DNA of 34,184 bases from contig JACYMD010000008.1 of assembly GCA_015272215.1 (NCBI GenBank), positions 1 through 34,184 of the forward strand, in the 5' to 3' direction. The position numbers and the translations under genes were made by a program. The stretch is from Rivularia sp. T60_A2020_040. GTDB taxonomy: Bacteria > Cyanobacteriota > Cyanobacteriia > Cyanobacteriales > Nostocaceae. The notes under the pieces were generated by a model that saw only the letters and a list, made by a program, of their open reading frames with translations, searched no databases and was not told where the DNA came from. Position 1 is the stretch's first letter; the number at the start of each line of letters is the position of its first letter. Shown in pieces: positions 7,216 to 15,901 of this stretch.

Positions 7216-8385
7216 ATGCGTTTAATTCATACATCTGATTGGCATTTAGGGAGAAAACTCAAAGGTCAAGATCGTACACCTGAAATAGAAAATGCACTCG
7301 ATGAATTATTCAATCAAGCTAAGAATTTGCAAGTCGATGCTGTATTAGTAGCGGGTGATATTTATGATATTCAAAATCCACCTGCTGAAGCCGAACAAGT
7401 TGCTTATAATTTTTTTACAAAACTCAAACAATCTAATATTCCAGCAGTAATTATTGCTGGCAATCATGATTCGCATTTACGTTTTGATAGTGCGGCTAAA
7501 ATTCTAACTTATGTAGGAATTCAAGCATTAGGTAGACCTCAAAAAGCAAATAAAGGAGGAGTAATTAAACTAGATACTCCCAGCGGAAAATTATGTATAG
7601 CAGCAATGCCATTTGCTTCAGAAAGAAGGTTGCTTAAATATGAAGATTTGTGGTCAAAAGACGATTTAGAACAACGTCAGCATTATCGCTTTCAGGTACA
7701 AAAACTTTTGAATCAATTAGCCAAAGAATTTAGAGATGATAGCGTTAACGTAGTAATGGCACATATGACCATTGAAGGTGTTCAACGTGCTTATTCAGAA
7801 GTTGATTTTTACACGCGAGACACTTACATGATACCTGGACAAATGCTGCCGAATGTTGCCCAGTATATTGCTCTTGGTCATATTCATAAACCTCAGCAAG
7901 TTTCTAATTCTGTACCAACTTATTATTCGGGTTCTTTAATTCAAGTTGATTTTGGGGAAGCAGGAGAAGACAAAGGGTTTAATTTCATAGAAGTTGAAGC
8001 AGGTCGTCCAGCTAAAGTTGATTTTATACCTATTCGCTGTCAGAAACCTTTAAAAGTTATTCAATGCAATGAAGCTAATTTAGAAGAAACTTTAGAAGCA
8101 GAACGGGAACATCCAGGGTTTTTAAAAGTAGTTGTGGAACTAAATGTTCCCAAAATAGGTTTAGCAGAAATGGTACGTAAGCTTTGTCCGCAAACTCTAA
8201 TAGTTGAGCCTAAGTATCCAAAAGTTGAACTGAAAAGACCTGTTGAGTTTCAAGAAGACTATCAATTCGATGCTGCTGAAGAATTCCAAAGCTATTACTC
8301 CCAAAGCAAAGGGATAGAAGTACCACCAGCAGTTTTAGCAGCATTTAAACAATTACATGAGGAGATGAGTGATGCGATCGCTTGA
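7216..8385 (+). CDS. sbcD: Exonuclease subunit SbcD (Mre11 family)
   Basis: Metal-dependent DNA nuclease that works with SbcC/Rad50 on DNA ends and hairpins. All calcineurin-type phosphoesterase motifs are present: SDWHLG (residues 7-12), GDIYD (47-51), GNHDSH (about 82-87), the histidine in VMAHM (about 182) and ALGHIHKPQ (about 219-227). The C-terminal capping and SbcC-binding region is complete; 389 residues is normal. Its end overlaps the start of sbcC by 14 bases. Third gene of the operon; the complete motif set argues that the protein is active. The residue pattern cannot say whether it belongs to the chromosomal or a plasmid-specific lineage. Confidence 0.95.
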   Translation: MRLIHTSDWHLGRKLKGQDRTPEIENALDELFNQAKNLQVDAVLVAGDIYDIQNPPAEAEQVAYNFFTKLKQSNIPAVIIAGNHDSHLRFDSAAKILTYVGIQALGRPQKANKGGVIKLDTPSGKLCIAAMPFASERRLLKYEDLWSKDDLEQRQHYRFQVQKLLNQLAKEFRDDSVNVVMAHMTIEGVQRAYSEVDFYTRDTYMIPGQMLPNVAQYIALGHIHKPQQVSNSVPTYYSGSLIQVDFGEAGEDKGFNFIEVEAGRPAKVDFIPIRCQKPLKVIQCNEANLEETLEAEREHPGFLKVVVELNVPKIGLAEMVRKLCPQTLIVEPKYPKVELKRPVEFQEDYQFDAAEEFQSYYSQSKGIEVPPAVLAAFKQLHEEMSDAIA

Positions 8386-11300
8386 ATTAGAACTAGAAAA
8401 TTTCACCAGTTTTCGTTCTCGTCAAACTCTAAATTTTTCCGAATTAGATTTATTCGCTATTACCGGACCCACTGGTGCAGGTAAAACTTCTCTACTCGAT
8501 GCTATTACCTTTGCACTTTACGGCAATGTAGCTCGTTTCGGTAAAGATGCGAAAGCAAGTCAAATAGTAAGTCAAGGTAAGGATAATCTCAAAGTTAGTT
8601 TTAGATTTGAGGTGCGAGGAGTTGAGTACAGAATTACCCGCACCTGGCGTAAACGTAGTAAAACTGAAAAATATGATGTTGTTTTAGAGAAGCTAAATAA
8701 TGATAAGTGGGAAAAGCTGGAGACTAGGGAAAGAACTGTCACGAAGCGAGTAGAAGAAATCATAGGGATGGACTTTGAAAAATTTACTCGGGTGATTTTA
8801 CTACCTCAAGGTAAATTTGATGAATTTATCAAAGGTAGAAAGGATAAACGTCGGGAAATTTTGCGAGATTTAGCTGGTTTTGAAGTGTTTGAAAGAATGC
8901 GAAGGCAAGCTAGTGAACAAGCAAAAATATTTAACAATGAGTACGAATTTTTAGAACGTCAGCAAAATGATTTACAACTACCTAGTAACTCTGAAATCAC
9001 AGAAAAAAAACAAGAATTAGTAATTATTGAAGAACAAATACCTAAATTAAATGAAGAAGTTCTGAAAGCACAAAAAAAAATGGATGAAGCAGAAGAACTT
9101 CTCAATAAAATAAAGCGTCTGTCTCAATTGCAAAATGATTTAAGCAAATTAGATGCCAAAGGTGTAGAAATTGAAAATTTGATGTTGCAGTTACAGCAAG
9201 CACAAGCTGCCGACCAAATTAAGGATAATTATGCTTTGGTAAAAACTGCGAGAGATAACGAGAAAAAAGCCCAAGCTGCTGTTGTCTCAATAAGAGAAAG
9301 TTTAAATCAAGTAAAACAGGAATTAGAAAAGCAGCAGAGAAACCTCAATGAAGTTAAAGCCTATCAACAAGAAATCGCACCTCAAATAAAAAAACGGGAA
9401 GAAGCTCTCAATTCTGCCAAAAATTACGAACAGCAACGACAACAATGTCAGGCAGAATTAGAAGGAGTTCAACAAAAACAGTTACAAAGAAAAAAATATT
9501 TAGTTGAGCAAAATAAATTACTAGAGAATACTGAAATAAAATTACAAGATGCTAAAAAGCAGGCTGAAAAAGCTGAAGCAGAAATTAAACAATATTCACC
9601 CGGAGGTAAGCGTCTAAAGCAACTTCAACAGGTTTCTCCTTTATTAAGTAATTGGAAGCTAATACACGAACAAACTCTAAAAAACCGTGAAAAGCTAGAA
9701 AAAATAGCCTTAGAAAAACAAAAATCTCAAAGGGATTACCACGAAGCAACTGCAAATTTACAAAAAGTACAATCGTCGATACAGGAGACGCAGAGATTAT
9801 TGCTAGAGGCAGAAAGTACTAATAATCTAGTAACTCAAAATAATCATGTTGCTACTTTACGTTCAAGCCTTCATGATGGTGATAATTGTCCAGTTTGTAA
9901 CGGTACATATAAAGTAAGTCAATTACTACAGTTATCTGAAGTTGAATTAGTAGATGTAACAGAATTAGCAGCTAAAAAAGAAGTCGCAGAGAAAGAGCAA
10001 ACAATTGCACAAAGAGCTTTTACTAAAGCAGAAAGTAATTTAGAAAATTTCCAAAAAAATGAATTAGAATCTCAAAAAGAATTAGAAGAAAATCAAACAA
10101 AGCTTGCTGAGTTAGGACAACAAATTAATACTCTTTTACAAACTGAAACTTGGAAAGTTCATGAACTAAACCAAGAACTGAATTTATTGAAAGAAAATGA
10201 TACAAAATATAACGAAGCATTGATAAAACAAAAAGATGCAGCAACATCAGTTATCCAAATTGAACAAGCTTTAGAATCTGCCAAAAACCAAAATGCAACA
10301 GCTTTATCAGAATATGAAACTGCTACCCAAGAAGTAGAAAATAGGCAGAAGCAATTACAGGAAGTTGAAATTAAACTTCACGAACTTACTGATGGTAAAA
10401 CTTACACAGAGTTACAAACTGAATTAGAAAAAGATAATCAAAAGTTAGAAAAACAATTGCAAGAAGCTACTAAGTCTTATCAAACTGCTGAGAAAAAATC
10501 AATTCAGCATGAAGCGCAAGAGCAAGAAATTAATAAATCTGCTAAAGAAGCATATAACCAAAAATCAGAATTAGAAAAAAAATGGCAAGCTGCACTCATC
10601 AGTACTGGATTTACTGAAGAAAGTTTTCTGAAGGCACAGACTGACTCTAAACAACAAACACATTGGCAAAAACAAATTACAGATTACAATACCAACAAAG
10701 TTGAGTTAGAAGCACGAGTCGAAGAAGTTAAATCTCATATTGAGAATCGCACGATTGATGAATCAAATATTAATTCTCTACGTAATGTCAAGATAGATAT
10801 TGAGAAAGAACTTAAAGAAGGACAAGATAAATTTGCAAATCTAAAAGCTTGGATGAAGGAGTTAGAATCTAAACAAAAACAAGCTGAAAAATTAAAAGTA
10901 GAATTATCCAAGGTTAAAGAACAAGCAGAAACCTATTCCATTCTTTCACGAAATCTCCAATCTAATGAATTTCAAGCCTATATTTTAGAACATCTAGAAA
11001 CAGAATTAGTAACTCGTGCTACTAATGTATTGCAAGAACTTACAGATTCCCGCTATGTCCTGACAATTCAAGATGGAGACTACTATATTGAGGATAATTG
11101 GAATGGTGGTGAATCAAGGAGAGTGCAAACCCTTTCTGGTGGCGAAACATTTGCTACATCTTTATCTATGGCACTAGCACTTTCAGAAAAACTCTCTATG
11201 GGTAAAGAATTAGGCAGCTTATTTTTAGACGAGGGATTCGGTACTTTAGATGCAGAAACATTAGAAACAGTTCATCAAATCTTAGAATCTTTACGCCAAC

Positions 11301-11413
11301 AGGATAGATTAATTGGGGTAATTACTCATGTTAAAGCATTAGGAGAACGATTACCTCAAGTGAAGGTTCTCAAATCTCCAGAAGGTTCAAAGCTGGAAGT
11401 TGAGTTGATTTGA
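8372..11413 (+). CDS. sbcC: Exonuclease subunit SbcC (Rad50 family)
   Basis: SMC-like ATPase that tethers DNA ends and drives SbcD. The two ATPase halves are at the ends: Walker A ITGPTGAGKTSLLDAIT (about 29-45), the signature LSGGETFATSLSMALALSE (about 918-936) and Walker B LGSLFLDEGFGTLDAET (about 946-962). Between them lie about 800 residues of antiparallel coiled coil with a zinc hook CPVC at about 505-508. Length 1013 is normal. I place the start at ATG 8372, seven bases after GAGGAG; a GTG at 8369 is also in frame. A HIP1 site GCGATCGC lies at the start. Last gene of the operon; no strong terminator follows. Confidence 0.95.
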   Translation: MRSLELELENFTSFRSRQTLNFSELDLFAITGPTGAGKTSLLDAITFALYGNVARFGKDAKASQIVSQGKDNLKVSFRFEVRGVEYRITRTWRKRSKTEKYDVVLEKLNNDKWEKLETRERTVTKRVEEIIGMDFEKFTRVILLPQGKFDEFIKGRKDKRREILRDLAGFEVFERMRRQASEQAKIFNNEYEFLERQQNDLQLPSNSEITEKKQELVIIEEQIPKLNEEVLKAQKKMDEAEELLNKIKRLSQLQNDLSKLDAKGVEIENLMLQLQQAQAADQIKDNYALVKTARDNEKKAQAAVVSIRESLNQVKQELEKQQRNLNEVKAYQQEIAPQIKKREEALNSAKNYEQQRQQCQAELEGVQQKQLQRKKYLVEQNKLLENTEIKLQDAKKQAEKAEAEIKQYSPGGKRLKQLQQVSPLLSNWKLIHEQTLKNREKLEKIALEKQKSQRDYHEATANLQKVQSSIQETQRLLLEAESTNNLVTQNNHVATLRSSLHDGDNCPVCNGTYKVSQLLQLSEVELVDVTELAAKKEVAEKEQTIAQRAFTKAESNLENFQKNELESQKELEENQTKLAELGQQINTLLQTETWKVHELNQELNLLKENDTKYNEALIKQKDAATSVIQIEQALESAKNQNATALSEYETATQEVENRQKQLQEVEIKLHELTDGKTYTELQTELEKDNQKLEKQLQEATKSYQTAEKKSIQHEAQEQEINKSAKEAYNQKSELEKKWQAALISTGFTEESFLKAQTDSKQQTHWQKQITDYNTNKVELEARVEEVKSHIENRTIDESNINSLRNVKIDIEKELKEGQDKFANLKAWMKELESKQKQAEKLKVELSKVKEQAETYSILSRNLQSNEFQAYILEHLETELVTRATNVLQELTDSRYVLTIQDGDYYIEDNWNGGESRRVQTLSGGETFATSLSMALALSEKLSMGKELGSLFLDEGFGTLDAETLETVHQILESLRQQDRLIGVITHVKALGERLPQVKVLKSPEGSKLEVELI

Positions 11414-11438
11414 AATAAATTGCGGATCTGCAAGTAGG

Positions 11439-12157
11439 GGTAATTCTAGAGAAGCTGTCACGAAGTGCCACTCTTCAATAATAAAAATGCTGCGATGTTA
11501 TTTTTGGTTAAATTAAGGGAAAACTAAAAGTCGTATTCTTATCAAATACAAAAAAATAATGTCAATCGAAGATTGTAAAAACAGGTGTATACTACCAAAT
11601 TTTTATATTGCTGTAGTTCTCCGAGAAAATACTGCTCCAAAGCGTTTTTATGTAGGGCAAGTTAAAGAGACCGATGAATATGGTATAAGACTGACTTTAA
11701 TGGATTGGGCATTATATGAAGCATATTCCTTGGATTTATTCCGTGGACAAATTTTTGAACAGCATTAATTGCAACCCCAGAACATGACTTAAACCGATTT
11801 TTTGAGGAAGCCCAATCTTGGTATAAGCACTTTAAGACTAATGCTGAAGAACTTACCACTGCGTAATATATTTTACGTTGTTTATCCCTCGTAGGGGTAT
11901 CACTAAATAAGCCACCATGAAGTGCCAAAATAATTGAAAATTTCCGATTTTAATTTGGGTTAGAACTTATTTAGATTTTGAATTATTTTGGTATCAAAAA
12001 GTATAAGTTTCCGCACTAAAAAGGGGATAAAGTCTACACAAGTGGAAGCATAGACTATGTAAAATTTTGTAATAATTAAAAATTAAATGTCTGTAAGCTA
12101 TTGTTCACAATATTTTCAGTTGTGTTGGCACTTCGTGACTGCTTTTCTAGCATTACC
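11439..12157. mobile_element. 719-bp segment bounded by 33-bp imperfect inverted repeats (possible non-autonomous element)
   Basis: 11439-11471 and the reverse complement of 12125-12157 match at 29 of 33 positions; the exact core is GTCACGAAGTGCCA (11457-11470) against TGGCACTTCGTGAC (12126-12139). The segment holds a decayed gene (11559-11866) and AT-rich DNA, and no transposase. It could be a MITE-like element, a relic, or just two related repeats. No clear target duplication is seen. Confidence 0.4.
11559..11866 (+). pseudogene. Broken small gene of unknown function (frameshift and stop)
   Basis: The first frame (ATG 11559) encodes 69 residues up to ...EAYSLDLFRGQIFEQH and a stop at 11766. 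Reading another frame from about 11735 gives PWTNF, a stop, then TALIATPEHDLNRFFEEAQSWYKHF to a stop at 11864. The two pieces join sensibly as ...SLDLF-IPWTNF-x-TALIATPEHDL..., so I read this as one gene with a frameshift near 11735-11740 and an in-frame TGA near 11756. The full protein would have been about 100 residues. Function not recognised. It sits inside the inverted-repeat-bounded segment. Confidence 0.5.
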
Positions 12158-12241
12158 TCAAATATACAAGCATCTAGCATTTAATAAATATTTGCTTGAT
12201 ATTTTTTAAGTTTAAATGTAAATATATCTTTCGACTCAACA
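11867..12241. other. AT-rich non-coding stretch before the pentapeptide gene
   Basis: About 370 bp without a credible reading frame. A third copy of the small motif, ATGAAGTGCCA (11918-11928), and the right inverted repeat (12125-12157) lie here. No obvious ribosome binding site precedes the ATG at 12242. Confidence 0.4.
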
Positions 12242-14749
12242 ATGTCTCTGAACTTCTCTGGTCAAAATTTCATAGGACACTCCTTTAGAGGTCAAAACCT
12301 TGCGGGTGCAAACTTTAGCCATGCAGATATCCAAGGTACAAATTTTACTAATGCTAACTTAAGTGATGTCAACTTTTGCTATGCCAACTTAAGTGAAGCC
12401 GACCTAAGTGGTGCCGATTTAAGTGATGCCAATCTGAGTGGTGCCGATTTAAGTAATGCCAATCTGAGTGAAACAAAATTGAATGGTGTTTACCTGCGTG
12501 ATGCCAAAATAAACGAGGCAACAAAAATTGATATTAAATGGCGTTTGGTCTGGGAGATTGTTACCAACGGAGCCAAAGGTCGAAACTTAAGTAGTGTCGA
12601 TTTAAGTGATGTAGACCTAAGTCTTGTAAACCTTAGTTATGCAGACCTGAAAGATGCTAATTTACAACGCTCCGATTTGTATGGTGCAGATTTATATAAT
12701 ACCGACTTAAGTAATGCAAACCTAAGTGATGCCGACTTAAGTAGTGCCGAATTGGGTCGTACCAAGCTGAAAAGTTCCAACTTAAATAACGCTGATTTGT
12801 ATAATGCTAACTTAATTCATGCGAACTTAAGTGAAGCCGACCTGAGTGGCGCGGATTTTACTAATGCTCGTCTATACTACAATAATCTATGTGATGCCAA
12901 AATTAACGAAGCAACAAAAATTGATATTAAATGGCGTTTGGTCTGGGAGATTGTTACTAATGGAGCCGACGGTTTAAATTTAAGTGGTGTTGACCTGAGT
13001 GATGCAAACCTAAGTGGTGTTGACCTGAGTAATGCTAATCTAAGTAGTGCCAACCTTTTGGGTGCTGATTTAAGTGAAGCCAATCTGAGTGGTGCCAACC
13101 TTTTGGATGCCGATTTAAGTGAAGCCAATCTGAGTGGTGCCAATCTGAGTGGTGCCAACCTTTTGGATGCCGATTTAGGTGAAGCCAATCTGAGTGGTGC
13201 CAATCTGAGCGGTGTCAATCTGAGCGGTTTCAGTCTTTCGTGTGTCGAAATTAACGAAGCAACAAAAATTGATTGTAAATGGCGTTTTATCTGGGAAATT
13301 GCTAATCACGGAGCCGAAGGTCGAAACTTAAGTGGTACCGACTTGAGTGGTACCAACTTGAGTGGTATCGACCTGATTAGTAGCAACTTAAGTTGTGCTG
13401 ACCTGATGGATACAGATTTAAGTGAAGCCGATTTAAGTGATGCCGACTTAAGTGATGCCGACCTGAGTTATGCCGACCTGAGTTATGCCGACTTAAGTGA
13501 TGCTGATTTAAGTGGTGCTAACCTGATGGATACAGATTTAAGTGAAGCCGATTTAAGTGGTGCTAACCTTAAAGGTGCCAAAATTAACGAGTCAACAAGG
13601 ATTGATAGTAAATGGCGTTTGGTCTGGGAGATTGTTACCAATGGAGCCAAAGGTCGAAACTTGAGTGATGCCGACCTGAGTGATGCCGATTTAAGTGATG
13701 CCGACCTGAGTGATGCCGATTTAAGTGATGCCGACTTAAATGATGCCGATTTAAGTGATGCCGACTTAAGTGGTGCCGACTTAAGTGATGCCGACCTGAG
13801 TGGTGCCGACCTGAGTGGTGTTAACCTTAAAGGTGCCAAAATTAGCAAGACAACAAAAATTGATAGTAAATGGCGTTTGGCTTGGGAAATTGTTAGTAAT
13901 GGAGCTAAAGGTCGAAACTTGATTAATACTGACTTAAGTAATATTGACTTGAGCGATGCCGACTTGAGTGGTGCCAACCTTAAAGGTGCTAACCTTAAAG
14001 GTGCCAAAATTAGCAAGACAACAAAAATTGATAGTAAATGGCTTTTGGTTTGGGAGATTGTCAACAATGGAGCCATAGGTCGAAACTTGATTAATACCGA
14101 CTTAAGTGATGCCGACCTGAGTGGTGCTGACTTATGTAGTGCTGACCTATATAATACTGACCTAAGTGATGCAGACCTGAGTGGTGCCGATTTACGTAAT
14201 GCTGACCTAATTGATGCCGAACTGAGTGGTGCAGACCTGAGTGGTTCTGACCTGAGTGGTGCCGACCTACGCAATGCTAACTTAATTCATGCCAATCTGA
14301 TTAATGCTAACCTAATTGATGCCAACCTACGTAATGTCAATTTAATTGATGCTAACTTGAGTGGTGCTAACCTTAAAGGTGCCAAAATTAGCAAGACAAC
14401 AAAAATTGATAGTAAATGGTTTTTGGTTTGGGAGATTGTTACTCAAGGAGCCGAAGGTCGAAATCTAAATGGTGTGGATTTGAGTGGTGCGGACTTGCGT
14501 GATGCCAATTTAAGTGGTGCGGACTTGAGTGATATCAACCTGAGTAATGCCGACTTAAAATATGCAAACCTGAGTAATGCCAACCTAAGTGATGCAGACC
14601 TGGGTGGTGCGGATTTGAGTTATTCCAATTTAAGTGGTGTGGACTTGAGTGGTGCGGACTTGAGTGATGCCAATTTAAGTGGTGTGGACTTGAGTGATAT
14701 CAACCTGAGTAATGCCGACTTAAAATATGCAAACCTGAAGTTAAATTAG
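12242..14749 (+). CDS. Large pentapeptide-repeat protein with seven repeated linkers
   Basis: 835 residues almost wholly of A(D/N)LSx pentapeptides, predicted to form long right-handed quadrilateral beta-helices. The helix is interrupted seven times, roughly every 80-125 residues, by a near-identical segment: AKINEATKID.KWRLVWEIV.NGA.GRNLS (first at about residue 90, last near 715). Later copies change INEATKID to ISKTTKID, so the gene grew by amplification of a linker-plus-helix module. The N-terminus (FSGQNFIGHSFRGQNLAGANF) matches the usual start of such cyanobacterial proteins. No signal peptide or membrane helix is seen, so probably cytoplasmic. Function unknown; DNA-mimic or scaffold roles are known for other pentapeptide proteins but cannot be claimed here. 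Long antisense frames are by-products of the repeats. Confidence 0.93.
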   Translation: MSLNFSGQNFIGHSFRGQNLAGANFSHADIQGTNFTNANLSDVNFCYANLSEADLSGADLSDANLSGADLSNANLSETKLNGVYLRDAKINEATKIDIKWRLVWEIVTNGAKGRNLSSVDLSDVDLSLVNLSYADLKDANLQRSDLYGADLYNTDLSNANLSDADLSSAELGRTKLKSSNLNNADLYNANLIHANLSEADLSGADFTNARLYYNNLCDAKINEATKIDIKWRLVWEIVTNGADGLNLSGVDLSDANLSGVDLSNANLSSANLLGADLSEANLSGANLLDADLSEANLSGANLSGANLLDADLGEANLSGANLSGVNLSGFSLSCVEINEATKIDCKWRFIWEIANHGAEGRNLSGTDLSGTNLSGIDLISSNLSCADLMDTDLSEADLSDADLSDADLSYADLSYADLSDADLSGANLMDTDLSEADLSGANLKGAKINESTRIDSKWRLVWEIVTNGAKGRNLSDADLSDADLSDADLSDADLSDADLNDADLSDADLSGADLSDADLSGADLSGVNLKGAKISKTTKIDSKWRLAWEIVSNGAKGRNLINTDLSNIDLSDADLSGANLKGANLKGAKISKTTKIDSKWLLVWEIVNNGAIGRNLINTDLSDADLSGADLCSADLYNTDLSDADLSGADLRNADLIDAELSGADLSGSDLSGADLRNANLIHANLINANLIDANLRNVNLIDANLSGANLKGAKISKTTKIDSKWFLVWEIVTQGAEGRNLNGVDLSGADLRDANLSGADLSDINLSNADLKYANLSNANLSDADLGGADLSYSNLSGVDLSGADLSDANLSGVDLSDINLSNADLKYANLKLN

Positions 14750-15148
14750 TCCGATAAGTTAATATTGGCTGCGATTTATACCAGTAGAGAAGGATGTTTC
14801 TTGGTTACAAACATATTGAAGACCAAATTTTTTTATGGAATTTGATGTTTGTTTTTATCGCTCTCAAAATATATTTGAAGTTACTCCTAAAAAATCAGTA
14901 GTTATATAAGTTGATATTATCTACGTTGGATACTAGTAGAGACAGGTGTTTCTTGGTTGCTTACCGCTAAGCTAAGAACAGTAAATAAAAAATTTATAAC
15001 GGCAGTCCGCTCTTTCCTCTACAATGTGCTAACCATAACAATAAATATTATTTAATAAAACAGCAGCCCCGCTCATCAATTAACAGTACTAATTGACGCA
15101 TAACCAGCTATCTTTAAGAGAGAATGGGGCAGGTCAACTCAATCACTT
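14750..15148. promoter_or_regulatory. Intergenic region upstream of parA with direct repeats and a small palindrome
   Basis: Two 28-bp direct repeats matching at 24 of 28 positions lie at 14779-14806 and 14931-14958 (shared core TGTTTCTTGGTT). Nearer to parA, TCAATTA (15076-15082) and TAATTGA (15090-15096) form a 7-bp inverted repeat around a 7-nt spacer, a plausible ParA or ParB operator. No gene is seen. Confidence 0.45.
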
Positions 15149-15901
15149 ATGACCAAAATCATCGCAATTTTTAACCAGGCGGGAGGTGTAGCTAAAACCA
15201 CCCTAACCCAAAACCTGGGCTACCACCTGGCACTCCGCAAACACAACGTCCTGCTCATAGACATGGACCCACAAGGCTCCTTAACCATTTTTATGGGCTT
15301 AGTTCCCAGAGAATTGGAGAAATCCATGTATGATGCCATAGTCGAAGAACAACCCTTGCCAATATATGAGGGGATTCACGGCATGGACTTAGCGCCCACT
15401 AACACCACCCTTAGTACGGCGGAAATGCAGTTAGTCAATGCCGATTTGCGCGACTTTCGCCTCAAATACGCCATTGAACCAATTCAAGAAGATTACGACT
15501 TCATCTTGATAGATTGTCCTCCCAGCTTAGGGCTGCTAAGTTACGTTTCTCTCGTCGCAGCAACTCACGTTCTCGTACCCATAGAAACCCACTTCAAAGC
15601 CTTTGAAGGCACAAACGAACTCCTTAAAACCGTTGCCAGAGTTCGCACTAGAGTCAACCGTTCTTTAGAAATAGGCGGATTTGTTCCCACTAAATACGAT
15701 GCCCGTAACTCCCAGGACACCCGCACCTTGGGAGCCATCCAAGAACAACTTGCCGGAGTCGGAAAAGTCCTTCCTCCCATTTCTCGTTCTACCACCTTTG
15801 TTGATGCCACAGAAGAAAGAATGCCCTTAGCCGTATATCAGCCAAAGCATCCAGCTATTGCCATACTTGAACAAATAGCCATTCATATGGAGTCATTATG
15901 A
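15149..15901 (+). CDS. parA: ParA family partition ATPase
   Basis: Walker-type ATPase that moves plasmid copies over the nucleoid with ParB and its centromere. The deviant Walker A is FNQAGGVAKTT (residues 8-18; the signature lysine before GG is replaced by alanine, the catalytic K-T-T is intact), A' motif LLIDMDPQGSLT (about 35-46), Walker B FILIDCPPSLGLL (about 116-128). At 250 residues it is the short type without an N-terminal DNA-binding domain (type Ib-like length, ParA/Soj-like sequence). It overlaps parB by four bases (ATGA), so they are co-translated. The 400-bp region upstream has repeats that may control it. Confidence 0.95.
   Translation: MTKIIAIFNQAGGVAKTTLTQNLGYHLALRKHNVLLIDMDPQGSLTIFMGLVPRELEKSMYDAIVEEQPLPIYEGIHGMDLAPTNTTLSTAEMQLVNADLRDFRLKYAIEPIQEDYDFILIDCPPSLGLLSYVSLVAATHVLVPIETHFKAFEGTNELLKTVARVRTRVNRSLEIGGFVPTKYDARNSQDTRTLGAIQEQLAGVGKVLPPISRSTTFVDATEERMPLAVYQPKHPAIAILEQIAIHMESL

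Noticed and set aside
12877-14274. Long minus-strand frames (113 and 263 residues) opposite the pentapeptide gene
   Set aside because: They are Ser/Leu/Ala/Arg-rich mirror products of the repeated codons and have no protein-like pattern.
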